Positions 35,724 through 46,676 of a stretch of 64,000 nucleotides of DNA are shown here, one piece after another (the stretch's first letter is position 1; each line of letters starts with the position of its first letter). The stretch comes from Datura wrightii (Eukaryota > Streptophyta > Magnoliopsida > Solanales > Solanaceae). The stretch covers positions 138,699,501 to 138,763,500 of the forward strand of contig JASDFA010000018.1 of NCBI GenBank assembly GCA_035772735.1, read 5' to 3'. A program made the translations under genes and the position numbers. A model generated the notes under the pieces. The model saw only the letters and a program-made list of their open reading frames with translations. It had not been told where the DNA came from and did no database searches.

Positions 35724-35888
35724 GTAATTTTGGTTTATATATTATGCTAATCTCTTGATGTGTTATTATGTTCAGTCTTCCGCTTTGTTTGATTGAGTTA
35801 AATATATGTTCATGCCATGGGTCAACTTGGAGTCTCTCGGGGCTCCTTGTCCCGTGTATCATTCCAGGTCCATGTTTGGGTCGTGACA
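35724..35888 (+). repeat. C1: gamma LTR, last part
   Basis: The 3' end of the gamma LTR interrupted at 22372: TTCATGCCATGGGTCAACTTGG and GTTTGGGTCGTGACA match the C2 5' LTR end (43570-43647). No primer site follows; the next base belongs to epsilon ORF2. So this is a 3' LTR or solo LTR inserted in epsilon, with AAGAG (35889-35893) as predicted duplication. Confidence 0.75.
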
Positions 35889-37346
35889 AAGAGCCTCCCT
35901 GACGAGGTCACTCCTCATTGTCATCATCCGCAACTTCCCCAGCTACTACAGCACCATCAAAACCAACCTCTCCCAAATCCTCGGTATCGTACCCCAAGCC
36001 CTCAAAGAAATCATCTATTGGGCCTCGAGAAGTGGAAGAAGTAGCCATTATAGCGTCGAGGGCGCTCATGTCAGGCACTTCCATCGGTGTTCAACTTTTC
36101 CATTCCCACACCTTGGTTCGGAGAGAAGTGACAGCCCTCTCCATTGCATCCACCAATTTGCATAATGTTGTAAGGCTCTCATACATTGATTTAGCTCCCT
36201 TTTGACTATTTGAGCAATAAGTGTAGGGATACTTCTAGCCAACTTTTGGAGTTGGCTCTCGTGAGAGTTGGTCATTTCCATGAGCTTGTGGAGACCACTT
36301 GGCTAGGAGGATGTAGGATGGGGAGATGCTCCCCTGAGAGGTGTGTCACTGGAGGTCTGGCCCGTAGCTTCTTGGTGGGACAGATTCAATTCTGGGGCCT
36401 GCAGTGACTGCTCTGACCCATGGGATATGGATCCCTCAGCTAGCCTAAAAGCTTGCAATCTCTTCCTCTTGACTGTGGGTTCCTCGGCATCTCTTTTCTT
36501 ATCTAATACTATCATTCCTGAGGTGGGGATAGGGGTCTTATCAGGGAAAAATGGCACACCCTCTAGGAGGCACCACTAGGAAATGAGGACCACATAAGGC
36601 ATGGAGGTGCTAGGTTTTCTTGCCTTCAGCTTCATCTACTGAGCCACAATCTCCCCAAAGTCAATGAGGACTCTAGAAATAATGTAGGCGATGAGAATTG
36701 CTAACTCAAGGCTGACCCATTGCTCATTTTTTGAAGGAATGATGTGGCCACAGATAAAATCCAACCATAACATAGCCTTGAACTTCAGATCAGTTCACCA
36801 CCCATGGAGGCCCATAGCGGGGTATCGACTGCGATGATGGGAGCTATCCTAGTGAACTGATTTTTCATGCCTGCAATCCTAGCCATATACTCTATGCCTG
36901 ACATAATCTCATCTTCCCAGAAAAATAGTTGATTGTAGGCTGAGTGATGTCTACCTCCACCCCGCGTACCATTAGTGCTGGTAGGCAGGGAACTTTATCA
37001 ATTTTTCCTTTGTGCTTTGTGAGGTTCTATCTCACCTGGTAGGAGGCATAGAATTCCGGCACAATGTTTGGGTTATAGTCCAGGAGAGAATTGGAAAAAG
37101 CATGTCATTGACTTTCTGTGAACTTAGCAGTAAGGTTAGGCAATTCCCCCGTAGTCCTACCAAGTGGAACCTATTCTCCCCTTTTACCAACCCGCCCTTG
37201 TAGATAGTGTAGTTCCCTTTTATGTTAGTCACATAGAGTATGATAGCCTCTTTAGAGTCGGCAAGTATTTTGGAGTCTTTGGCCTCACCTTTGACTCTGG
37301 TGGTTGCTGATGCCTTTTCTTTGTCTGTGTTCCTTGATGATGACAT
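35889..37346 (-). pseudogene. Epsilon ORF2: PTP-like protein, decayed and cut
   Basis: ATG at 37346 (MSSSRNTDKEK), preceded by TTTATAG then ATA, acceptor-like but weaker than in T2 and beta. A Lys/Ser-rich N-terminus leads to RFHLVGLRGNCLTLLLSSQ. The recognisable core is near 36750-36600: WVSLELAILIAYIISRVLIDFGEIVAQ and SMPYVVLIS, counterpart of the helix and FPCLI segments of beta. FPDKTPIPTSGMIVLDKKR and a C-terminal helix-like segment (about 36280-36070: QLQKLARSIPTLIAQIVKREL) follow. Several stops. The gene is cut by C1 near its C-terminus. Function unknown. Confidence 0.65.
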
Positions 37347-38880
37347 TATCTATAAACATGATTTTAGTGGCAGCAATAATGCATTGAAATAAAATACTGA
37401 ACATTAAACTAAAGTTGAGATGAGAAACAAAGGTGAAGAATTTATCATTAAAGAGCAAGCAGCACGGACGAGCTGCCAGATGGTATCCGCGGACCGATGT
37501 TGGCTCACCAATGCGAAGTAGTAAACTTGGTTGAGAACAGTTCCACTGGTGACAAAGCGGCGAAGCGCCAGTTCTGATCGGTGAACTACCAATGTAACGC
37601 AGATTCCAAGCAGTGGCCTGAAGCCAACTGGAGGTTGGACCGACGTTCCATCGGTGTTTCGTCGGACCTTACTGTCGAATAGTGATTGTTGTCATTCCCA
37701 AAGAAATCCAAAGATTTTCAATGGCGACAAATAAAAAACACCCACTCGCGTTATATTAAAGTAGCAACTCTACATTGGGATAGGAATAAGATGACGATTT
37801 ACCCTTAAGAATGGTGTCACCCAATATATCATTGGGAAAAGAATGACTTTTAAAACCATTTGGGTTACTAAGACTTCACTCCATTTAATTCCACACAAAT
37901 ATTATGACTACTCCATACCTCTACCCGTACTTTCAGCAAACAAGCACCAACCATGATAATAATGAGAAAGAAATGCATTAGAAAGGAGGGGAATGTATAT
38001 TAAAGCCATGTGAATATGCAATCAAAGTTCCATTGATGAGAACATCCAAAGAATCGGAGATACATTACCACACTTAGGAGAGAAGTTTGCAGAGAGAAAC
38101 TTGTGGTATCTTGATAATGCTCAACAATGGCACTCTTTAGATTTATACAGTGGAGAGGGAGAATGTACGTGTAGTGAGAAATGGTTAAGAGGGTGAGGAG
38201 TTTTATAGATGATCAGGTGAAAATGGGGGTAGTTGAGGAGAGAGTGGGATAGTAATGGTGAATTAATGTATTGGTGGGAAGTGGAAAGGTGGGAAAGAGG
38301 GGAATGTGGGAAAGTGGAAAGGTTGGGTATTGGGAAGACAAAAGGGTTGTGGGAAGATGGAAAAAAGGAAAACCTAAGGGAATATTATTCAGATCAGGGT
38401 AGCTCAAGAAGGTATTAGAGGTCAAGTAGGTCCATAATTAAATTAGATTCTAAAACCACTTGTGCCTCGACTGGCATTACACCGGCAGTCACCGATATGT
38501 GCCTTACCTTTTTGTGCTTGAATTCATTCCCAGTTCACTATTTGACAACCGACGATAGACCGGTGTTTTGCAAGTGCAACCAGCGTTCCGTCGATTGGTC
38601 GCTGCTTGGGCACCCAATGCTCGGGTGGTTTGTAAGGAACCGACGGTTGACCGACTGTCCACGGTTCTGAATCAGCGGTCCGCCGATTCGACTGCCGATC
38701 GAGCACTCATGCTCCCAGCATTTTTGTTTTAAGTTTAGGTGTGCGGAGGTCTGCACATCTGGACCAACGATTCACCAATCCAGTGCATTTCCTACCTTGT
38801 TTTCTTTTTGTGCTTTAACTCCTTGCCTCTCACTTCAATGGGCCTACAAAATCAAAAACAAAATTAAATAAAATAAATCA
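37347..38880 (-). promoter_or_regulatory. Epsilon spacer: putative internal promoter, leader and intron of ORF2
   Basis: No coding frame. Reading minus: an array of ACCGACGG/CCGTCGGT-type words at about 38790-38465; TATAAAA at 38207-38201 and TATAAAT at 38147-38141; donor-like TAGAG|GTATG at 37919/37918; a second array at about 37680-37480; then the acceptor-like TTTATAG at the ORF2 start. The predicted intron is about 570 bp. It parallels alpha and beta. Confidence 0.42.
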
Positions 38881-38945
38881 AATAAGACACTTGGGCTTCC
38901 TTCCAAGAAGCGCCTTAGTTAACATCATGGCACGACATAGCCCTT
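38881..38945 (-). other. Conserved post-protease block (epsilon)
   Basis: On minus: GTCGTGCCATGATGTTAACT, AAGGCGCTTCTTGGAAGG, AAGCCCA. It follows the ORF1 stop directly, as in alpha and beta, and has the same order of sub-motifs. Confidence 0.6.
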
Positions 38946-40474
38946 ATTTATCAATCATCATTCAAAGGATCATCCTCCAACACAAACTTCTCCATCTCAA
39001 CTCTGCTCTCCTCATTCCCTACATGTAACACTCCTATCACCTTGCATTCTTCAGGAGTTTCAGTTGATGGACTCACCTCGAAGGTGACTTCTTCACTTCC
39101 GACTTGGAATTTGAGCTCTCCTAGATCCATATCAATCAAAGCTCTACTCGTGGGGGGAGTGGTCCCCTCAAAATTATTCGCACTTCGACATCCATTTCAC
39201 AATCAAGTACTATGAATTCTGCTAGAAAAATGAATTTATCCACCCACACCAATACGTCTTCTAATACTCCCATAGGATTCTTTAAGGAACAATCCTCCAT
39301 TAGCAACCTCTTTGATGTTGGTTTGGTTCTTCCAAGTCCTAACTTCTTTAAACTGATGAGGGGCATTATATTTATGCTTGCACCGAGATCACATAGAGCT
39401 TTCTTAAACATACATATCCCAATTGTACAAGGGATTGTTAAAGCTCCTGGGTCTTTCCTCTTGGGGGAAAGATTGCTCATCATCATCGCACTACAATGGT
39501 GCATCGTCTCCCTACTACCTACATTAACCACCTTCTTCTTTTTTAGAAAATCCTTCTTAAATTTAGCATATCCGGGCATTTGGAGAAGGGCATTCACCAA
39601 AGGTACATTAATAGACAATTTACTGAATATGTCCATGAATTTGTTGAGCTGTTCATCCTTCTTTTTCTTAGCCAACCTCTGTAGATAAAGGGGTGGATCT
39701 CTTGCTTCAACCTTCATCTCTCTCTTCATCCCTTTTTCGGAACTTAGCCACCAATGCAGTAGAGCTAATGTCATGTGTAGATAGATTTGTTTCCCTCGCG
39801 TGCCAGGCCCTATTTGTTTTTGTCATTCTGTCCAACAGGGCTTTAGCCAACCCATATGTTTGATCCATAATAGACCCTTCGGCTAAATTGTTGGCAATGA
39901 ATATATTGATAGAGTTGAGGGCTCGGTAAAAACTTTGGAGAAGCACTCCATCAGGAAGGCCATGATTGGAACAAAGAGCACCTTTCTTTTTGAATAGTAG
40001 CCATGCCTCATGGAAAGGCTCTCCAGGCTCTTGCCTGAAATTTGTGATGTCATCCCTGAGCTGCAATATTTATGATGGAGAGAAGAAATGATCCAAAAAA
40101 GCTTCAGTTAATTCTTTCCAAGAATTAATACAACCAGGAGGCAATTCCTGCAACCACATTGTCGCCTCTCCCGTCAGAGAAAATGGAAAAAGCCTTAGCC
40201 TGATAGACTCTTGACTTATGCTTGTGATGTTGAAAGGCTGGCATATCTCCAAGAAATTTCTCAAATGGCGATTTACGTCATGAAATGGTTTTCCCCCAAA
40301 TAGTCCTTTCATTTGTAACAAATGTAGCATTATACTGGTGACGTGGAGCACTGCATTCCCTACCATATGCGGTAAGAAAATGGCTCCCACCATTTCGAGC
40401 ATCACCGGGTTATCTTCCTCATGCTCTATATTGCCCTTCACTGAGCTATCTCTTGCTTTTGAATGATGACTCAT
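38946..40474 (-). pseudogene. gag-pro: Epsilon gag-protease ORF1, broken
   Basis: ATG at 40474 (MSHHSKARDS). Gag core: FGGKPFHDVNRHLRNFLEIC, IRLRLFPFSLTGEATMWLQEL, FLDHFF (40330-40075), then a stop and a second part FRQEPGEPFHEAWLLFKK (40040-39960). No CCHC knuckle is seen: at about 39720-39770 Gag passes almost directly to the protease linker, which suggests an internal deletion. Protease: VPLVNALLQMPGYAKFKKDFL, DPGALTIPCTIG and ALCDLGASINIMPL (39450-39360). A frameshift near 39150 breaks the segment where GRPFLA is expected. The last part (39139-38951) ends KFVLEDDPLNDD then stop, acidic like the T2 and beta ORF1 ends. Confidence 0.82.
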
Positions 40475-40568
40475 ATGACTTTATCCAAACAAGCACAAAC
40501 TTTTTGTCAACTCTTAAGATGCAAAACTAGTTCAAATTAACAATCAACACAAGAGTATCAAGCAGTAG

Positions 40569-40585
40569 TCCTCGCAATGGCTCCA
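40569..40585 (-). other. Epsilon primer binding site (tRNA-Asp type, degenerate)
   Basis: TCCTCGCAATGGCTCCA on plus resembles the tRNA-Asp 3' end TCCCCGGCAACGGCGCCA with one gap and a few changes. Position, between LTR and gag leader, supports it. Confidence 0.65.
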
Positions 40586-40590
40586 TTTTT

Positions 40591-42138
40591 TATAACGTTC
40601 AAAATATACTCTTCATGTAAATAGTATAAATGGTCGTTGTATCAAAATAAATATTCCGATGGATGTCAGTGACTAATCCCATAAGGACTAGGGAATGATA
40701 AGCACGAGTGTCATTTGAGAAATTGAATTTATCTTGAACGACATAGGAATAACATGGAAATAAACAGGTTGGGGGAGATTGAAATTTACAATAGAATATA
40801 ACTTCTAATTTGGCTGACTATGAAAGCTAAATTACCAAGTTTGTTGATAAGAATATGATAGACTAGAGGTGTGGTGTAGATGATATGCTAACTAAATAGG
40901 GACAATCTAGGTCATCTCATAAGTTCAATTAGTGTAAATAATCTCGGGAAAATGGGCATTTAATGCTTTTCAGCCTTATAAATAACTCTTGCTAGAGTTC
41001 TTTCAAACCTCTAGACACGATTAACTCAACCCGATCAGATTTGGATTAATAGCTGCACTAATTTCTAGCTATTAGCTATTAATAAGGAGTGAGAATATAA
41101 TTTTGGCTATTTCCAGCTCAATTTCACAATCTCTCATCCATACCCACCATTAAATTCTCTCCCAATACTTAATTCTTCTTTTGCAAGCAACAATCAACTA
41201 AGAACAATTGGACCTACATCAATATCAACAGATCTTTAATTATAGATTTGAGAGAATATAAAAGATTTACACTTAATTAAACAATATTGAGATGAATCTT
41301 GCAATGCTCACTCTAATTAAGCATTCATCATCACAAACCTCTAGTTAATGATTTAGCTACTGATAATTAAAAAATTTAAAAGAACATTTAATAATAAACT
41401 CATTGAATTCAATAATAGGAGTAGAAAAATCAAATTCAACGAAAAGTCTTCAACATGGTAGTACCTTGCTATGAAGAAGAAGTAAGAACAAAAAGAAAAT
41501 AGTTCTTTTCAAATTCCACCAATCAAATTCTTACCGTCTTCGATGCTAAGTGAATGTTCTAAAAGCTAAGAATTGAGGTCTTATGAGTACACAATACTTT
41601 TCTCTAGAATATATCAAAAAATAGGGCATCCTCCCTCTCTTTTTTCGTGTTGGACAATTTTACCCCTGATCAGCGTTGTGGCACCGGCAGGAGTACCGGC
41701 GGTTCACCGGTTAGATTTCACGAACTGCCGGCTCTAATTTGTTCCACCTCTAGTGATTTTCAATGGCCATAGGCGATTCCTCCAGAATTTTTCCAGTCTC
41801 CACCCATGTGCTCCCGACTCTTTTCTATTCGATCCATAATATTCAGGGGTCAATCGGCGAAAATACTAGTGAGTCGCCAGTTGTAGTCCATGTTCTCTGG
41901 TTTCTATCATTCCTAGAGGTAGTTTTCATCATCTCTTGGCTAGGTTTTAGCTGACGTTTTTCCGGTCTCCTCCGGTAAAGCGCCTATTTTCACCTGATTC
42001 CCTTTTTTTTGCTCCCTTTGTTGCTCTTTTCTCCAAATCAGATATTTGCACAAAAAAGGGAAAAAGGACATAGAATCAAACTATAACAACTTGAACATGC
42101 TTAAGAGACTAATGAGTTGGTAAATTACCGACTCATCA
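40591..42138 (-). repeat. Epsilon 5' LTR (about 1548 bp)
   Basis: On minus it starts TGATGAGTCGGTAATTTACC at 42138; the inner edge is set by the primer site and is less certain (terminal CA appears changed to TA). A GC-rich array of ACCGGCGGT/ACCGGT-type words lies at about 41985-41665. Length is close to the alpha and beta LTRs. Confidence 0.72.
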
Positions 42139-43647
42139 ATAGTGTGTAATTTTCCTGCATTCTATGGGGTTTTAATTCTATTGATAAAATTATTTATGTA
42201 TCTACCATGAGTAATTGTATTCATGTTTCAAATGCTGTTTTATGATTCATGGTAACATTTTGTAATAATTTCAATTACAAATTGTGATTTCAATGTTTTA
42301 AAAATATGATGCCCAATTATGAAAGTTCATGAAGAGTTCAGATTGTGATATATGTTTTCAAGTATGATGAGATGTCTATGATGAAAGTATGATTTCGAAT
42401 TATCATGTCTATATCCATGATTTTGACTATATAGTCTATTTCAAAGCATGCTTGAGTTTGGCCAAGCCCATTTGATCAAGTGTGTTTCATGATTTACTTC
42501 AATTTCATGTTATTAGCTTACCACATGATTTTGGAACCTAGGCTCCCACTTTATATCTTGTAGTATGCTTTGTGCCAAGGCACCTCATGTTATGTTTTCA
42601 CATTATGTATGTAATGTTATGATTTAGCTTCATCGAAAGGTGATGGTGCAGCTTCGTTGAAAACAATGGAAAACATATGCATGTTTTATGAGTAGTGTCT
42701 AGCATCAAGTAGGCTAAGGGTTTAGATAACCCCGTACCTCATACCTACGTGCCAACGTAGGTATGTTCAAAATCTTTAAACCTCACTGGTGAGCTTTCCC
42801 TACCCTCAAGGGTCCTTCAGCTTGATACAGATATCATGGTAACGCCCTTAGCCCTTGCAAGGCTTTGGACGACTCTACCCACTTGAGTCTAATAGTTGGG
42901 ACCTCATAAGCTCTATCATGGTAATGTCGGTTATATGACGAGTCTCTGATTGTTCCCTATGATTTCAGTTATGCATGTTCATTAGTCACGATATTATGTA
43001 TTCAGCGGGTTTGACCCAATATTCCATTTTACATATGAATATCAGTTTCAGCATTGGATCATTCAATTCAGTTATGATTTAATGATGTTTTCAGATAATA
43101 GAATACAATCCTTACTCTCAGAATCTTAAGATGAAATTTTTTATGATATGCATGATTTCAGATATTTATTACTTAGCAGTTTTACTTACCTTGCATAATC
43201 GGTACATTCCAAGTACTTATTGTATACTCTATGTTGTATCATTTCATGATACAGGACCGAATGTTCAGGTTTGGTCCCGCCACTAGCCAGTCAAAGATAG
43301 CATACCCAGCTTGTTGTTGAGTCCTCATCCTTCGACGACCTTCTTATCAGCTTGTTATCAGTATCCTTCAGTTTTAGCTTATTAGTGAGCTAGTTGGGGA
43401 TTTTGTCCCCTCAACTCATTAGGATGTTAGAGGCTTATCAGACATAGAATGTACTCGGCTTCAGATTAGTGATATGTATTCCGTTGTTCAGATGTTATTA
43501 GTTATTCAGAATTGCTCTTTCAAATGTTTCTTTCTGCAATTATTTATGTTGAGCTTTAGTTGTCATGTTCATGCCATGGGTCAACTTGGAGACATTAATG
43601 GTTCTAGATTCTGTGTCTAGATCCGGGCCTATGTTTGGGTGATGACA
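42139..43647 (+). repeat. C2 5' LTR (gamma), 3' part
   Basis: Begins in mid-LTR at the epsilon edge and ends GATGACA at 43647, four bases before an initiator tRNA-Met primer site. It carries the AGTGTCTAGCATCAAGTAGG block, the CTTACCTTGCATAATC segment and GCCATGGGTCAACTTGG, shared with C1. The U3 start lies outside the window if the nesting model is right. Confidence 0.78.
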
Positions 43648-43651
43648 AACT

Positions 43652-43663
43652 TGGTATCAGAGC
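43652..43663 (+). other. C2 primer binding site (initiator tRNA-Met)
   Basis: TGGTATCAGAGC, an exact match to the plant initiator tRNA-Met site, four bases after the LTR end. Confidence 0.92.
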
Positions 43664-43858
43664 ATTAGGTTTTGAAGTGTCCCAGGGAGTCTGAAAGTCA
43701 TGTTAAGTAGAGTATTTTTAATGAGTGTGAAGCGTGCCACACTTATGAAGAAGGGGATACGAAATGTTTTAGGAAAATTTCAATTCTTTCATGAGATATG
43801 TCGTGCGATGAAATATTTCTCTATCCTTCTACCTCATGCTATACGCGTTTGCAGAATT

Positions 43859-46676
43859 ATGCCTCCTCACCAAGTTAACGGAAGAAAGAATGGAAATGGA
43901 AATATCCACGAAAGTGGCAATAGAGATGGGCACTAGTAGGCTCCACCAGCCCCCAAGGATCATGTGCCCGAACAGGTTTTCCCATGGTGAGTTTAGGGTG
44001 GCCATACAGATGTTGGCAGGGGCGTTGACCGTCTATGTCAACCAGTAGGCAGTGACTCATGTTCCCTAGAATGGGAATGTGGCAGTGGCAGGAGTTAGGG
44101 ACTTCCTCTAGATGAACCCCCCCCCCCCCCGAGTACCTTTGAAAGGTGGATGAGGATCCACACTAGTTTATTGATGAGATCTAGAAGATCACCACAATTA
44201 TGGGGGTGATAGGGGTGGAGTGCGCAGACCTAGCCTCTTATCAGTTGAAAGGGGTTGCCCTATCGGGTTCAGACAGTTGAAGGATAGCAGAGCAATTAGA
44301 GCAAGTTGGGGTGAGTTTCTCATAGCGTTCTTGGATTGGTTCTTTTGCTGCGAGATGAGGAAAATCAAGGCAGCCAAGTTTGTGAACCTGAGGTAAAACA
44401 ACATGATAGTACAAGAGTACACTTAGGATTTCACCCGCTTGTCCAAATATGCACCAGAGATGGTGGCTAATTAGAGGGCTCGAGTGAGAAGGTTTGTGCA
44501 TGGGATGGAAGACTATTTGGTCAATGATTGTCGGACTGTGATGCTTCATCAGGATATGGACTTTCATGGTTGGTCGTGTATGCCCAGTAGATAGAGGTGG
44601 TATAGGTGAGTGAGAGAGAGAGGGTGTCCAAGATGGCCAGGACTGACAGTTTTGGGTTCTCCCTGCAGAGGCTTGGTGGTGGGCATCATCAGTAGTCCCA
44701 CTAGAGATCATCAGCCCCAACTCCATTAGCAACGACTATGCTATCTAGATCTATGCGCGATTAGAGGGAACGAGCATCAGGCTCTTGAGGTCAGGGGAGC
44801 AGGTCGGTAGAGCCCAGTATTCCAGGTTGTGACAACTGTGGTAAGAGGAACACTGGTCAGTGTTTAGTGGGTGCAGGTGCTTCTTTCGGGTATGGGAAGC
44901 GCTGATGCATGCTTAGAGACTGACTAGCAGCCAGACTGAGCCATGATAGGCGTCGAGACCTAGCCACTAGTTCAGAAGCTCCACTAGTACACTCGACTTA
45001 GTGGGGTGCATCCACTAGTGCATGTCGTGGTTAGCGTTAGAAGAAATTTTATGTCCTTGCATCCCATTAGGAGCAGGAGGTCTTTCTAGATGTAGTCATT
45101 GATATGTTACAAGTATTTCACCTTGATATTTATGCATTGTTAGATCTAGGGGCTACTTATGTTTTCTGATGCCCTACATTTCTAACAGTTTTGGAGTCAG
45201 TCCCAAAATCCTATCAAAACCCTTCTCAGTCTCTACTCAAGTCGGTGATCCAGTTATAGCTCGACAGATATACAGAAATTTCCCTATCACGGTCCTTTAG
45301 AATGTCACCTCAGTAGATTTAGTAGAGTTAGCAATGACAAATTTTGATGTTATCTTTGGCGTGGATTTACTACATGCATGTTACACCTCTGTAAATGGTA
45401 GAACCCATGCGTTAGAGTTTCAATTTTCTGGGTGAGCCAGTCCTAGAGTGGAAGGGAAGTTCATCTATGCCTATCGGTTGCTTCATTTCTTACCTTAAGG
45501 CTAGAAAGATTATTTATAAGGGTTGTATGTACCATCTAGTTAGGGTTAAGGATGCTACGTTCGAGACCCCGAATATCCTGTCAATCCCTATAGTGAGTGA
45601 GTAACCAAAGGTGTTTCCTGATGATCTACCGAGAATCCCTCCTGATAGGGAAACCGACTTTGGTATTGACCTTTTTTTTGATATGCAGCCTATATATATC
45701 CCTCCTTATAGAATGGCTCCAACTAAACTAAAGGAGTTGAAGAAGCAGTTGAAGGATATCTTAGACAAGGGTTTCATTAGACCTAGCAAATCCCCGTGGG
45801 GCACACCAGTTCTCTTTGTCTGAAAGAAGGATGGTTTTCTTCGGATGTGCATTGACTACCGCCAGCTGAACAAGGTCACAATCAAGAAATTGTAGCCCAT
45901 TCCTAGAATTGATGACTTGTTTGACCAGCTTTTGGGAGCCAAGTGTTTCTCAAAGATAGACCTCAGATCCTAATATCATCAACTTAGAGTTAGCGAGAGT
46001 GACATTTCGAAGACGGCCTTCAGGACTCGGTATGTCACTATGAGTGTGTAGTTATGTCTTTTGGACTAATGAATGCTCCTACAGCTTTTGAGTATTTGAT
46101 GAACAGGGTGTTCAATCCATAGTTGGACATGTTCATGATCATTTTCATAGATGACATTCTCATATACTCTCGAAGCAACTTGGAACAAGATGCTCATTTA
46201 ACGGTGGTGCTACAGACTGTTAAGATCGCTAGTTGTATGATAAATTTAACAAGTGCGAGTTTTGGCTGAACTCGGTAGCTTGGGCTATGTGGTGTCATGT
46301 GAGGGTGTACAGGTGGACTCTCAAAAGATAGAAGTTGTGAAGAATTGGCCTAGACTAGTTAGTCCTTCAGATATTAAGGGTTTTTTGAGTTTAGCTAGTT
46401 ACTACAGGAGGTTTGTTGATGGGTTCTCATCCATTGCAGCACAGTTGACTAAGTTGACGCAGAAGAAAGTGACATTTTAATGGTCGGACACCTGTGAGAA
46501 GAGCTTCCAAGAGTTGAAGACTCGGCTCACCTCAGCACTAGTGTTGACCCTACCTGAGGGTACTGATGGGTTTGTGGTATATTGTGTTGCATCGAGGATC
46601 AACCTTTGTTGTGTACTGATGCAGCACGAAAAGGTTATAGACCACACTTCAAGTCAGCTTAAATTCCATGAAAAGA
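43859..46676 (+). pseudogene. gag-pol: C2 gag-pol, first part (to RNase H)
   Basis: Chromovirus Gag-Pol, heavily decayed. ATG at 43859 (MPPHQVNGRK), the usual gypsy Gag start. Gag fragments run to about 44930. A run of 14 C at 44117-44130 lies in Gag. The protease motif is LDLGAT (about 45140), Ser changed to Leu. RT: PDDLPRIPPDRETDFGIDL and MAPTKLKELKKQLKDILDKGFIRPSKSPWG (45611-45800), a stop in place of the Arg of VRKKDG, LRMCIDYRQLNKVTIK, and an intact FIDDILIYS near 46150. The RT-RNase H link (WPRLVSPSDIKGFLSLASYYRRFVDGFSS) and RNase H start follow, then F interrupts after HEK at 46676. The gene resumes at 56306. Confidence 0.85.
44117..44130 (+). repeat. 14-C homopolymer in C2 gag
   Basis: A run of 14 C, where related Gag has a short Pro-Pro stretch (F reads MNPLELLGF). 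Confidence 0.95.

Larger units (their letters stand above)
35889..42138 (-). mobile_element. Epsilon: third non-autonomous Athila/Tat-like element
   Basis: Minus-strand order: 5' LTR (42138-40591), tRNA-Asp-type primer site, gag-protease, conserved block, spacer with arrays, PTP-like ORF2 cut at 35889 by the gamma LTR C1. No reverse transcriptase or integrase. Its LTR start at 42138 abuts a gamma LTR in mid-sequence (42139), so epsilon most likely sits inside the C2 5' LTR; ATAGT (42139-42143) is the predicted duplication. Its 3' end should lie left of the window. Confidence 0.78.

Noticed and set aside
35889..37346. Host gene between C1 and epsilon
   Set aside because: The frame carries the PTP-like core and sits in order after epsilon gag-protease on the same strand.
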